Shown piece after piece: positions 49,824 through 58,578 of a stretch of DNA of 64,000 bases. Both the position numbers and the translations under genes were made by a program. The notes under the pieces were generated by a model that saw only the letters and a program-made list of their open reading frames with translations, made no database searches and had not been told where the DNA came from. The first letter of the stretch is position 1, and each line of letters begins with the position of its first letter. The stretch is from JAVBNW01 sp031551255 (lineage in GTDB: Bacteria; Bacillota; Clostridia; Christensenellales; UBA1750): assembly GCA_031551255.1 (NCBI GenBank), contig JAVBNW010000068.1, positions 1-64,000 of the forward strand, read 5' to 3'.

Positions 49824-50822
49824 TTAGTTGAAAATGATCTCCACGGTGGGATGTTGGGATTTCTTTTGCATGTGGCTCTGTGGAACGGATGTGCGCCGCA
49901 GTCCTTTTCCACCGATCTCTGCTTCCTTGATGACGGTTTTGAGCGTTTTCACCGCTCCTTCCATCGTAGCGCATGCCTCTTTCAGGGACTTGATGCGCAC
50001 CGCACTGATCTTCCGGCCCTCCTTCAATTCGCGCAGCGCTTCGGTCACAAAAAAAGCAGCCGACGCTTCGGCTGCCGAGGAGGAGGCTTTGTACCCGGTA
50101 ATGACCGCCTCGGGGTTCATGGCCCATGTGACGATGGAGACTTCCCACAGCTTGACTTCGCGCAGGTGCCGTATACCGTCTTCCTGGTCGTAGTCAAAGA
50201 TCACAGGGTCATATCCGATGGACATTTCAGTTAGTACGCCATCGCTTAGGAGCGTTTTTACATCCTTGCCCATCGCCGTGTCGCTGATTTTACCTTTGAT
50301 ATAGAGGCCATGCGCGTCTTCGCGCAGCTCAAGGGGTATGCCGATGGGTAGCCATCCATCGTTGTGCAGCACGAGGATTTTGATTCGTCCCAGGCCTTCG
50401 GCGATTGTCTTCGTGAAGGCTCCGGGTTCGATGATGTCCCCTCCGCTGTCTACATTGCCAAACACGGCAGCGTAGCCGGAGAAGATGCCCTGCTCCTCGT
50501 CAAAATCCTCTAGCTCAAACTGGAGCGTTTTGTATTCAGTTTTGCTGCCTTTGGTTTTCACCCCCTTTTTGAGCGATGATTCCCACGCCTCGAGGCCGAC
50601 TTTTTCGTCGTAGTAGCGTGGCGTTTCATTCAGGTGTGCCAGAGCGATTTTCGCGGTATCGACCGGATCATCGTTTGTAAGATTGATGATGGTGTTGACT
50701 GTGCCATGCTCAAGCTCGATGTCCATACCACGCAAAAAATCCCCGAGAGTGAATTTGACGGATTCAAAGTTCACACCGAGGACTTTTGCTGCTTCGCTTG
50801 CTTGCTGTTCGCTGAATGCCAT
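49824..50822 (-). CDS. DUF5661 domain fused to HK97-family prohead protease
   Basis: The 332-residue protein has two parts. Residues 1-85 (FTLGDFLRGMDIELEHGTVN to LAHLNETPRYYDE) match the small DUF5661 pattern. Residues about 95-270 are a prohead protease of the HK97 type, with FSGYAAVFGNVDSGGDIIEP, catalytic-type His153 in LVLHNDGWLPIG and Ser201 in LTEMSIGYDP. The protease should mature the capsid protein encoded directly after it. The role of the DUF5661 part is unknown. AAGGAGG precedes the ATG at 50822. Confidence 0.88.
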   Translation of the reverse strand: MAFSEQQASEAAKVLGVNFESVKFTLGDFLRGMDIELEHGTVNTIINLTNDDPVDTAKIALAHLNETPRYYDEKVGLEAWESSLKKGVKTKGSKTEYKTLQFELEDFDEEQGIFSGYAAVFGNVDSGGDIIEPGAFTKTIAEGLGRIKILVLHNDGWLPIGIPLELREDAHGLYIKGKISDTAMGKDVKTLLSDGVLTEMSIGYDPVIFDYDQEDGIRHLREVKLWEVSIVTWAMNPEAVITGYKASSSAAEASAAFFVTEALRELKEGRKISAVRIKSLKEACATMEGAVKTLKTVIKEAEIGGKGLRRTSVPQSHMQKKSQHPTVEIIFN

Positions 50823-50836
50823 TCTAGCCCTCCTTC

Positions 50837-53041
50837 TTAAAATCCGCCGTACGTGACATAGCAATGGCAGTTGATGCACTGCTCAGCCGAGTCCGTACCG
50901 GTGTATTCTGGATCGCGCGGGAATCGTAGGCCGTTGCTGAATTTTTCATCCACAGTGCGCACTTGTCCGTTTAATGCGACATGGTTGGGATCGCCGTTCT
51001 TTCCGTCCCTTGGATCTTTCTGAGGCCTGTGATGCCATGTTTTCGTGGTGGCCCCGGCCGTTCGCATCATGTCGTATTGACCACTCGTAAGGCTTGTTAG
51101 CGTTTCCTGCCGGGCAATCGTTCTGGCGCGACTCTGTGAGGTTTGCATCTCCTGCATAATCTCTTGCGTCATTTGTTTGGTGCTGGTGCCATGCGCCATA
51201 CCGTCAGACACAATACGGCTGATACTGTCCCTGGTCGCTGCCTCGATGCCCTGGATACGGCTTCCGCCCCGGAGCTTCGCCGTGCTGATCAATTCCGGAC
51301 GCTGAACGCTGCGGATGTTGTAGAGGCTCTGGCTGTGCTTTGCACCCGCGTCATAGGCTTTCCTCCACAGCGGATCGTAAATTTTCTTAAGTACAATGTT
51401 CTCGTTCGCCCAATCGAGAAGGCTGCCGGTGAATTTGCTTGACAAAGCTTTTTGCTGATCCGAATCAAGCATGTTCCAAGTCTCGAAGTTGACGGTGCCG
51501 TCCTCATTGATGTACTGGCGTAATTCATCCCAGCCCGTCCCGTCATCCTTACTGCTCTCGCCAAGCACGATCCCTATGCGCTTCGCCTGCTCCCGGAAGT
51601 ATTTCATGGTGGAAATTTCAAAAGCCGCAGCGCATTCTCGCACTGCGGCATCTTCCGATCGTTGGGCTGCGGCCAAGTTGATACTTCGCTTCGCCGACTT
51701 TTGCCCGTAAGCATCGAGGATTTCGATAGCGTCCTCGTCCGTTCCATCCTCCACCTTGGCGTCGTTGCCCTCAGACGTATCGTCCTCGAGTACGATAGTC
51801 TCGTCTGCACCAGTGAACTCAGATGTCGCTACGGCCTCAGAAACCGCCACGGGATCTTCGTCCTCATCAATGTATAGATCGGTATACAGCCCCTTCCAGA
51901 CACGGCCACCGGCCTTTGAGGCTGGCATATCGAGCAATTCTCTGGCCTCATCTTTTAAGAGCAACCCGGCATTCCAGCCATCAATACCTTTCTGTTTGTC
52001 AAACTCCTGGTTACGAGGTACGATGTCGTCGTAGTGCCAGATGAGGTTTTCCCCAAATGCAGGTATGAGCTGCTTGTTTACAGCTTCCTCGCGGCGGCGA
52101 AGGGGTGGCATGAGGACGTTCTGCGCGTAGATGAATTGCGCCGCCTCTGCCGTGGATCGGTTGCTGTTCTCAGTTATACCCATGATCTCGCGAGGAACGC
52201 CAAAATGTTCCAAAACCGCATCGCGAAGATAAATCCGACCGGCGACCATATCCATGTCTTTCATGGTGTCACCGACCTTTTGAACGCTTATCTCGCCATT
52301 GACCGTTGCCATGCCATGACTTTTGAAAACGCCTTGAAAGCGTTCGAGCCATTCCATGCGGAACCGCTCACGTTGTTCGTCCTTACTTTTGGGCATTGCT
52401 ACGATTATGTTTGGCGTGGCGTCATTAAAAAAGAACCGCTTCTGAAACTTCGCGGCATATTCGTCAGTCTCAACTTCATCGGCAATGCTCTCAGCAGCCC
52501 CGAGGCCTCGCATGAATGGATCGAGTGGATTGAGGGATTTTTGTACAAACATATCCTCAACGGGAACATCTAAGATGCCACCGCTGGATGTTCGAATCGA
52601 ATAATAGGGGTTCCCTAGATATGGCGTGGAGAACACCCAATGAATCGGAACAGGCCAGAGTTCGTTCGGTCTTCCCCTTGCATCTCGCTCGATAATGAAG
52701 TAGCCCTCGCCTTTGAGCAGCAAATATACCTCCTGTAGTTGCCAGAGGGATGCACTCGAATACTCGTGCAGCGGATTCGGGTTATTCCAAAAATCCAAGA
52801 AGGGGTGAGACGTGATTTCCTGTTCTTTTCCGTAGCTGTCGATCGCATACAGCTTCCCCGAAGCAAAAGAAAGGTCGGAGGCGATTCTACCTACGACCGC
52901 AAGACGGGGGCTGGTACTGTATGATTTAATCCAATCCGTTGTGTTTCTCTCGGGTGGCCTAGACCAGCGCGGCAACATGCTGGCATCGTATCTTCTAAAC
53001 GAATCGTTGTTTCTTCTCGGTCGTCTGCCGAATAAGGGCAT
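50837..53041 (-). CDS. Portal protein fused to MuF-like head morphogenesis domain
   Basis: The 734-residue protein combines a portal (about residues 30-400; DWIKSYSTSPRLAVVGRIAS, PYYSIRTSSGGILDVPVEDM and GVPREIMGITENSNRSTAEA are typical) with an acidic linker. A C-terminal phage Mu F/SPP1 gp7-like domain follows (about residues 560-734) with RARTIARQETLTSLTSGQYD and a terminal CINCHCYVTYGGF. The portal forms the DNA gate; the MuF domain acts in head assembly or is ejected. Most phages encode these separately. Confidence 0.9.
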   Translation of the reverse strand: MPLFGRRPRRNNDSFRRYDASMLPRWSRPPERNTTDWIKSYSTSPRLAVVGRIASDLSFASGKLYAIDSYGKEQEITSHPFLDFWNNPNPLHEYSSASLWQLQEVYLLLKGEGYFIIERDARGRPNELWPVPIHWVFSTPYLGNPYYSIRTSSGGILDVPVEDMFVQKSLNPLDPFMRGLGAAESIADEVETDEYAAKFQKRFFFNDATPNIIVAMPKSKDEQRERFRMEWLERFQGVFKSHGMATVNGEISVQKVGDTMKDMDMVAGRIYLRDAVLEHFGVPREIMGITENSNRSTAEAAQFIYAQNVLMPPLRRREEAVNKQLIPAFGENLIWHYDDIVPRNQEFDKQKGIDGWNAGLLLKDEARELLDMPASKAGGRVWKGLYTDLYIDEDEDPVAVSEAVATSEFTGADETIVLEDDTSEGNDAKVEDGTDEDAIEILDAYGQKSAKRSINLAAAQRSEDAAVRECAAAFEISTMKYFREQAKRIGIVLGESSKDDGTGWDELRQYINEDGTVNFETWNMLDSDQQKALSSKFTGSLLDWANENIVLKKIYDPLWRKAYDAGAKHSQSLYNIRSVQRPELISTAKLRGGSRIQGIEAATRDSISRIVSDGMAHGTSTKQMTQEIMQEMQTSQSRARTIARQETLTSLTSGQYDMMRTAGATTKTWHHRPQKDPRDGKNGDPNHVALNGQVRTVDEKFSNGLRFPRDPEYTGTDSAEQCINCHCYVTYGGF

Positions 53042-53069
53042 GGCGGTTCACCTCTCTTTCTTTGCATGC

Positions 53070-54494
53070 TTAGGTGTTAATGCCCCAGTCGCTTCTAACC
53101 GGGTTGTACAGGGCTAGGCCGAGCGCATCTCCGATGTCCGGGGACGATACACCACGAGCCTTCATGTGCTCTTTTCGCTCCAGTTCGATTTTCCCGGCGC
53201 TATTGATGCTATACTTACGGTTCGAGAGTTGACTAATCTGCCGGTCGCTGTACCAGAGGGCAAGGGTTTCGTCAAGCAATGCTTGGCGAATAGCTCCCCA
53301 CATCAGGCCGGTGCTGTTGGCAAACTCGATGGGGTCATCATCGGAGATCGTGCCTCCCTCAGCCCCAAAATGGCATTCGAATACTTCGAACGAAAAAGGA
53401 GCCTCGATTTCTAGTTGATCCCGGCGATTGTTGATATCGGCTTCGATTTCCTTTCGTTGCTCATTTACGCGATCAAAAACACCAACGCCCAAACCGTCGC
53501 AGTCGATCTTAACGTGAATCGTATTGACGGTGGGATATTCCAGCGCCATCCGTTTGACCTCGGCAATCGTAAGGCCGGATAGCTGCATCGTATCATTGTG
53601 ATGGTGGATGCTCGGTTCCAGTTCCACCATGCGATCGAGAACGGAGCAAATTACGCTATCGTCGTCGCCAAACCTTGCAACGTCCACACCAATATCGATT
53701 CTTCGAGGCTCCAGAGCCTCCGGCTTGACACGGCTCGCCCTCTCGCACCAATCCATGGGTATGAACGAATCTGGCAGTGCCTTGGGGAAGTCACCCGAGA
53801 CTCGAACGCGAAAAACATCGCTATCCTCGCCGTACATATCGATGATGCGCTGAACGAAGAGCTTATCCACTCGCGCGGAAGTGCGCCCATCAACATGATG
53901 CACGCGGTAAAGAGAACGGTTCTTGTGATGGCTGTCGTAGAAAAAACCCTTTAGCTGTGTAGGATTTCCGAACATCGCTAACGTTGCATTCTCCGTTGAG
54001 AGGGCACCTAATACTGGTTCAAATATGATGTCCGCTACACCGGATGCTTCGTCGATGAGGAACAGCAGGTTATCAGCATGAAACCCTTGCAAGGCATCCG
54101 GTGTCGAGGCCGTCCGCGCGGCGGCAAACCATTCTTCCGGATGATCGACCATATAGACGCGTTCTTTTGTCCAAACCAGAACTTCACGCAGCGATGGATT
54201 GTTGCGAATCCACTTGCTGATTTCGGCCCAAAGTATGTCGTTGAGTTGATGCATGGTAGGAGCCGTGCATACTACCTTGGGGAACGGTCTGGTGAGCATA
54301 AACCAGATAACCAACCAAGACGCCACCGCGCTTTTTCCGATTCCGTGGCCGCTACGAACGGTGGTCATCTGATATTTCGCAACATCATTGAGGATGTCTG
54401 CTTGTATATCATCAGGGGTTGCCCCAATGATGTCTTCAACAAATTCAACTGGACGATCCGCATAATAAGCTATCGCCTGTGTGGTGTCATCCAT
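53070..54494 (-). CDS. terL: Terminase large subunit
   Basis: The 474-residue protein is the ATP-driven DNA packaging motor and nuclease. Walker A is GHGIGKS (residues 49-55), Walker B is the LLFLIDEASG region near residue 145, and the C-terminal nuclease domain includes RRIDIGVDVARFGDDDSVIC, where the RNase H-like Asp residues lie. GGAGG precedes the ATG. It directly follows the small subunit. Confidence 0.95.
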   Translation of the reverse strand: MDDTTQAIAYYADRPVEFVEDIIGATPDDIQADILNDVAKYQMTTVRSGHGIGKSAVASWLVIWFMLTRPFPKVVCTAPTMHQLNDILWAEISKWIRNNPSLREVLVWTKERVYMVDHPEEWFAAARTASTPDALQGFHADNLLFLIDEASGVADIIFEPVLGALSTENATLAMFGNPTQLKGFFYDSHHKNRSLYRVHHVDGRTSARVDKLFVQRIIDMYGEDSDVFRVRVSGDFPKALPDSFIPMDWCERASRVKPEALEPRRIDIGVDVARFGDDDSVICSVLDRMVELEPSIHHHNDTMQLSGLTIAEVKRMALEYPTVNTIHVKIDCDGLGVGVFDRVNEQRKEIEADINNRRDQLEIEAPFSFEVFECHFGAEGGTISDDDPIEFANSTGLMWGAIRQALLDETLALWYSDRQISQLSNRKYSINSAGKIELERKEHMKARGVSSPDIGDALGLALYNPVRSDWGINT

Positions 54495-54506
54495 ACCGGC
54501 AACCTC

Positions 54507-54977
54507 CTATGCCTCATCTCCAGGTCCGGCCTTGACTCGCTTTTTCCAAGCCTCGGCAATCTGCTTAGAAATACTGGCACCTTCCTGCGGAACATCCGGC
54601 GGCTTATCCCGCCATCCCTTACGGTTCTTGAGCCAGATGGCTTGCGCCCCAACGTCGCCGGGGATATGCTTCTTCGTAGTTTCCACCCGCACCGGTTGCG
54701 GCGCTCCATCGCGTCCAATCTGTACGGTTTGCTTAGTTTCGGTTGCTTCGTATCCCACGGCGCGCTCATAGAGCGATTTTTGAACTCTCGAATCAGCGAT
54801 GTCGCGGCCTTGCGAAAGAGCTTCATCCATGGCGGGGTAATCACGCCGCCAGCGCTCAAGGGTACGTTTACTGACGCCCATGCGCTCGGCTATCGTCTTC
54901 ATATCCAGGCCCTCTACAGCAAGCGACCACGCCCAAGGAGCGTGGTACTTCTCGTTGTACGCCGATGTCCGCGCCAT
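54507..54977 (-). CDS. terS: Terminase small subunit
   Basis: The 156-residue protein has an N-terminal helix-turn-helix (APWAWSLAVEGLDMKTIAER, then MGVSKRTLERWRRDYP), used to recognise the packaging site. A helical oligomerisation region and basic C-terminus (KQIAEAWKKRVKAG) follow. It lies 12 bp upstream of terL. Confidence 0.87.
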   Translation of the reverse strand: MARTSAYNEKYHAPWAWSLAVEGLDMKTIAERMGVSKRTLERWRRDYPAMDEALSQGRDIADSRVQKSLYERAVGYEATETKQTVQIGRDGAPQPVRVETTKKHIPGDVGAQAIWLKNRKGWRDKPPDVPQEGASISKQIAEAWKKRVKAGPGDEA

Positions 54978-54989
54978 GTGATCACCGCC

Positions 54990-55877
54990 CTATCTACATC
55001 CGGACAGGTAATCAGCAGCCATGAGCTCCAAGCCCTGCCACATGTTCTTACCCGTCACCTCCCCCGCATCCCTCATGGATTCTAGTGCCCGGATGATCGT
55101 TTTTGCCGCACCTTGTGGAACCTTGTGCGTGCCAATGACGGCGCTGATCGGAACCCAGTTCGTGTTGTCGTTCTTGCCTTCGCCGTCCAGAATCACAGAA
55201 GCCAAGGAACCGATGTTTGACTCCCAAAACGCTAAAATGAGAGAGAGCCCAACGGCGGTGTTCTTCACCCCGAACGTGGACTGCGATTCGTCCATGCTCT
55301 CCAAATAGCGGTCGTAGTCTTGGCCGTAGGCCAACCACACCGGATCTTTCTTTGCTTCCTCCTTAGCTTTGGCAAGCACCTCCTGGGCGTGCTCCAGTTC
55401 GCGAGGAAGGAACATGAGCGTAACCACCCGATAATCCAGACTGGCCTCGCTTATGGAGTCCAGCTTGATCTTTTCAAGCAGTTCCAGCGTTTTGTCGTCC
55501 AGACCGGAATACGCCTTCGCGTCGAGGTCTAGTTCCTCATATAACTCCTTTAAGATAGCGAGGTCATCGTGGCCGACGATGGCGTTGTGAGCTAGTTGCA
55601 TAGCCACGCGGCGCTGCTCAGGAAGCATATCATCTATCAACATGACATCAATCTCTTCCAGACCGGCCTCGATAGCCGCCATGACTCGATGGTTGCCCGA
55701 GAGGATGGCGCTGTATTGACCACTTTCGTCGAGACAGACCAGCGGAACTGAGGTCAAGCAGCCGTCTTCGCGGATATTAGCAACGAGCCGTTGAAACTCC
55801 TCGTGCTTCATATACCTGGCATTACGCTTAAGAAGCGGCAAGTCTCGGGGATTGGCCTTGACAATACGCGTGGTCAT
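54990..55877 (-). CDS. ParB/Srx-like phage protein
   Basis: The 295-residue protein has an N-terminal ParB/sulfiredoxin-like domain (about residues 8-110) with EEFQRLVANIREDGCLTSVP and AILSGNHRVMAAIEAGLEEI, the GNHR being the nucleotide-binding motif. Phage members often sit upstream of terminase genes and may act as CTPases, nucleases or kinases. It overlaps the next gene upstream by 4 bp (ATGA), so the two are coupled and probably share a task in DNA modification or packaging. Confidence 0.82.
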   Translation of the reverse strand: MTTRIVKANPRDLPLLKRNARYMKHEEFQRLVANIREDGCLTSVPLVCLDESGQYSAILSGNHRVMAAIEAGLEEIDVMLIDDMLPEQRRVAMQLAHNAIVGHDDLAILKELYEELDLDAKAYSGLDDKTLELLEKIKLDSISEASLDYRVVTLMFLPRELEHAQEVLAKAKEEAKKDPVWLAYGQDYDRYLESMDESQSTFGVKNTAVGLSLILAFWESNIGSLASVILDGEGKNDNTNWVPISAVIGTHKVPQGAAKTIIRALESMRDAGEVTGKNMWQGLELMAADYLSGCR

Positions 55878-57211
55878 GGAGCTGTTCTCCTTTCACCGTG
55901 TTTCTTTTTCCAAAGGTCAAGCCCCTCGCGGAGCGTCCACTTGCCGAATTCCTGTCCGTAGTTGAGCTGTAATCGACCATCGTCCGTATCCTTGCGAGAG
56001 ATCAAATCCATGATTCCACGATACTTCATGCTGACCGGCTTATTCGAAAACGCCGTCGTGAGCACCCCGCGCATTCGTGTTCCGTATTGCATCTCGCAAA
56101 TATCCTTCATTTCTCGGGATAAGGCGGCATAAACGATAAGCTTAGAAAGGCGTGGGTAGTCACTTCCATCCACAGGGAAATCAGAAAGCATATACATGTA
56201 AGGCGTCTGGATTCCATTCACCGGTCGGTCGCCCATGCTGTAGGCGAAGCAGCCGATCAGATAACCACCAACCACAACTCCCCACATTGTGTTTGGAGAT
56301 CCTGGAACAATGTTCACATTCATATATTGCGAACGGAGCATGGAGAACTGCCCCATGGATAGCCGTGTAACCTTGATATCGTCCCCGAGATCGATTCCAG
56401 TCTTAATCCTTGGTATCTGGATAGACTCGATCTTTTGCGATGGGTTGACGATTCGTTTTGCTCCCCTGTTGGCGTAGATGTAGATGGGCACGCCCCGGTT
56501 GGTAGTCTTACAAATTCCAACGAGATGATCGGAAAACTCCGCCTTCGGGTGCATGGTTCCAAATGCCCAATGCTCCTTGGCCATCGACTTTTTGAAAACC
56601 TCCCAAATACCTTCGCCACCGAGTAGTTCGTATGCTGGTGGCTCCCAGGCAATCAGACTGGCGATGTTCTCGTGCATCTTCTCATAGTCACCCTTGAAGA
56701 ATGGCGGGAAGGCGACGAAGCCCGCCGTGTAGGGCACCTGGTCGATGAAGTCCACCACGTCGCCAGCGTAGAAGCTGGTAAGTCTGAAATCAGCCGAAGC
56801 GAGGCGTTCCACAGTCTTATCGATCATGGTATTCCATTGGTCTGCCACAGAGCGCCGCATTTGCTCGTAGTAGGCCGCCGACTTATACATGATCTGCGCG
56901 TATTTGCTGATCATCATGACGGTGGCCATCTGCTCATCCCGGTCGGCAAAGCGCGCTTGCATGAACCTGTAGCGCTCATCAATGTCCTCGCGAAGCGAAA
57001 GACCAAGATCCTCACCGGCAAAATAACGCCCCAGGGCGCAGGAGTAGATCGTCACATCATTGGCGCGAATATTCTTGATCCCGATGGAGTGCATAGCACG
57101 TTCGATTGTGAGGTTACCTGAACAACCGACGAATATTTCATCGACGTCCCAGGCTTTCACAATGTCGGCAACCATAGAGACTGCATCAGGCGGTAGAGTG
57201 CCGCGAAACAT
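55874..57211 (-). CDS. Putative DNA-modification/anti-restriction methyltransferase with GNAT-like C-terminus
   Basis: The 445-residue protein has a methyltransferase-like N-terminal domain. FVGCSGNLTIERA (residues 27-39) sits at the SAM-binding loop, and AFPPFFKGDYE (167-177) resembles the PP-x-Y/F catalytic motif of N6-adenine methylases. The C-terminal 150 residues (MWGVVVGGYLIGCFAYSMGD, then DYPRLSKLIVYAALSREMKD) look like a GNAT-type fold, as in phage Mu Mom-like modifiers. Phage proteins of this type have been named putative antirestriction adenine methyltransferases. Its coupling to a ParB-like gene is conserved in my recollection; the chemistry is inferred. Confidence 0.65.
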   Translation of the reverse strand: MFRGTLPPDAVSMVADIVKAWDVDEIFVGCSGNLTIERAMHSIGIKNIRANDVTIYSCALGRYFAGEDLGLSLREDIDERYRFMQARFADRDEQMATVMMISKYAQIMYKSAAYYEQMRRSVADQWNTMIDKTVERLASADFRLTSFYAGDVVDFIDQVPYTAGFVAFPPFFKGDYEKMHENIASLIAWEPPAYELLGGEGIWEVFKKSMAKEHWAFGTMHPKAEFSDHLVGICKTTNRGVPIYIYANRGAKRIVNPSQKIESIQIPRIKTGIDLGDDIKVTRLSMGQFSMLRSQYMNVNIVPGSPNTMWGVVVGGYLIGCFAYSMGDRPVNGIQTPYMYMLSDFPVDGSDYPRLSKLIVYAALSREMKDICEMQYGTRMRGVLTTAFSNKPVSMKYRGIMDLISRKDTDDGRLQLNYGQEFGKWTLREGLDLWKKKHGERRTAP

Positions 57212-57240
57212 GAAATACCCCCATGCTCTATAAAAATTAG

Positions 57241-57269
57241 TTGCCTTTATATGGCAGCTTTGCTATGAT
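57241..57269 (+). promoter_or_regulatory. Sigma-A promoter of the plus-strand membrane-peptide cassette
   Basis: TTGCCT (57241-57246), a 17-bp spacer and TATGAT (57264-57269). The transcript would start near 57276, at the first copy of ATCGCCTAGG (57277-57286). Confidence 0.7.
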
Positions 57270-57329
57270 TAAGGTGATCGCCTAGGTGTTTCGACCGTTG
57301 GTCGATTCTACCGAAAGGCGGCGGTGTGT

Positions 57330-57500
57330 ATGCCTAAATGGAACGAGTGGATTGGTTTGATTTCGGCAGTGGTCGGAATCGTGAGTGTCACTGTGGCACT
57401 TTGTGTGCGACTCTATAACCGCTTCACCGACGACTTGGCAAAAAAGATTGCTGACCGGATCAAGTATCCGGACAATAAATCTGATGCTAAGTGCGGTTAA
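57330..57500 (+). CDS. 56-residue single-helix membrane peptide, possible type I toxin or moron product
   Basis: The peptide MPKWNEWIGLISAVVGIVSV continues with TVALCVRLYNRF, giving one transmembrane helix (about residues 7-26), and ends in a basic tail (DDLAKKIADRIKYPDNKSDA). AAAGGCGG lies upstream of the ATG. It is on the strand opposite to almost all phage genes and has its own promoter and a strong terminator. The 5' leader has a TCGACC/GGTCGA stem (57292-57306) and ATCGCCTAGG, repeated at 57574-57583; AGGCGATC at 57544-57551 could pair with the 5' copy. This resembles type I toxin mRNAs, but no antisense RNA is proven. Confidence 0.55.
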   Translation: MPKWNEWIGLISAVVGIVSVTVALCVRLYNRFTDDLAKKIADRIKYPDNKSDAKCG

Positions 57501-57588
57501 TGCAGAGCAAGCGGTCGAACTAGCAGATTCGCATGCGGAGAGGAGGCGATCTGGTCGTACCGGACATACAGCTATCGCCTAGGCGGTT

Positions 57589-57618
57589 AGGTCTAGCTTC
57601 TTTGAAGCTAGACCTTTT
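57589..57618 (+). terminator. Strong intrinsic terminator of the plus-strand cassette
   Basis: A perfect stem GGTCTAGCTTC (57590-57600) with GAAGCTAGACC (57604-57614), a TTT loop, then TTTT. It can also act as a hairpin on the minus strand. Confidence 0.85.
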
Positions 57619-57645
57619 CAATTTAAAAAGCGGCCTTGTGGCCGT

Positions 57646-58107
57646 CTATAACTTATAGATATCTAACCCTAGCTGTATTCCTGCCGGTGGTCGTATCTGG
57701 CCTTCCCGTGGCTCTTCCTTGCGATCTGGAAGAGCAGGAGCTTCTAACTCCATCACACTCGTTCCTCGCTTTACAAGCCATTCTGCGAGCATCGTGCGAT
57801 GACACCAATCCGCAGGCTTTCGAACATCCTCGAAACATAGCAGCACGATATTCTTACCGGAGGCATACTGCTCAATCAATGACAACACACGAGGATAGCC
57901 CAGGCACTCCAGTTGTCGAAAATACAACGACTTGAATTTGACGATGTCATTACAGGTAAACGCTTCACGGGATGGTGCAAGGTCATAGATCTGCCCTTCG
58001 AGGCAGTACGGTAGCTCGAACCTTGGACGTCCCCGGCTGATCCCGCACTTGCGCGCGTCAAAGTCGGCCAGTGCGCGGTTAGCATAGCGGCTTGTAAAAA
58101 TCTTCAT
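57646..58107 (-). CDS. DUF488 family protein
   Basis: The 153-residue protein shows DUF488 landmarks: FTSRYAN at the N-terminus, KSLYFRQLECLGYPRVLSLI near the middle and the CHRTMLAEWL motif preceded by IVLLCFEDV. The function of this family is unknown; the conserved Cys-His suggests catalysis or metal binding. Phage-borne copies are common among small middle genes. Confidence 0.85.
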   Translation of the reverse strand: MKIFTSRYANRALADFDARKCGISRGRPRFELPYCLEGQIYDLAPSREAFTCNDIVKFKSLYFRQLECLGYPRVLSLIEQYASGKNIVLLCFEDVRKPADWCHRTMLAEWLVKRGTSVMELEAPALPDRKEEPREGQIRPPAGIQLGLDIYKL

Positions 58108-58132
58108 GCTACAACTCCTTTTCGGTGCGTCA

Positions 58133-58381
58133 TTATATAACGATTGGCGTTCTCATTCGCCTGATAACAGCCTGTAAGACATCCATGCCCTGCGACTTAA
58201 TCTTGTCGACATCCTTCCCAATCGACTTGTAAAACTCCGGATAAACGATGCATTCGTAGGCGAGTTTCATCGCTTCCGCCTCCTCGTGCGACACTTTGAT
58301 CCGGAAATCCTTAGCGATTCGGAGAGCGGCGCGGCGATCACCGCTGTCATAAGCATGAATCGCTAGCTTCGTTTTTTGCAT
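58133..58381 (-). CDS. Hypothetical phage protein
   Basis: An 82-residue, helical, soluble protein (MQKTKLAIHAYDSGDRRAAL) without a family I recognise. The ATG at 58381 overlaps the stop of the preceding gene in a TGATG junction, so it is translated from the same message. Confidence 0.65.
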   Translation of the reverse strand: MQKTKLAIHAYDSGDRRAALRIAKDFRIKVSHEEAEAMKLAYECIVYPEFYKSIGKDVDKIKSQGMDVLQAVIRRMRTPIVI

Positions 58382-58578
58382 CAATCATTCACCTCGAAAC
58401 TCACACCCTCGGTCAGTAGTACTGTGCCGAGCCCATCTTCATACGTGGTCATGGTGCGACGCCCTATCCAATCTTCTGGAAAGTCGCGTCCACGAAATTC
58501 CCAAACCCCCTGTGTCCATTGGCCGGTATAGCCATGGGCTTGTAGCCTCGCCCATTCTTCCCTTGTCACTTTCTTCAT
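58381..58578 (-). CDS. Hypothetical phage protein
   Basis: A 65-residue protein, MKKVTREEWARLQAHGYTGQ, then WTQGVWEFRGRDFPEDWIGR, ending with an acidic tail. No family is recognised. The ATG at 58578 overlaps the stop of the 58578-59267 gene in a TGATG junction; the longer frame to 58602 is less likely. Confidence 0.65.
   Translation of the reverse strand: MKKVTREEWARLQAHGYTGQWTQGVWEFRGRDFPEDWIGRRTMTTYEDGLGTVLLTEGVSFEVND

Noticed and set aside
54078..55085. 335-codon plus-strand frame opposite terminase genes
   Set aside because: Antisense to TerL and TerS, which are clearly recognised.
57385..57582. Second open frame inside the plus-strand membrane-peptide cassette
   Set aside because: It overlaps the better-supported peptide with a ribosome binding site at 57330. 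Its own start has none. A small second peptide cannot be fully excluded.
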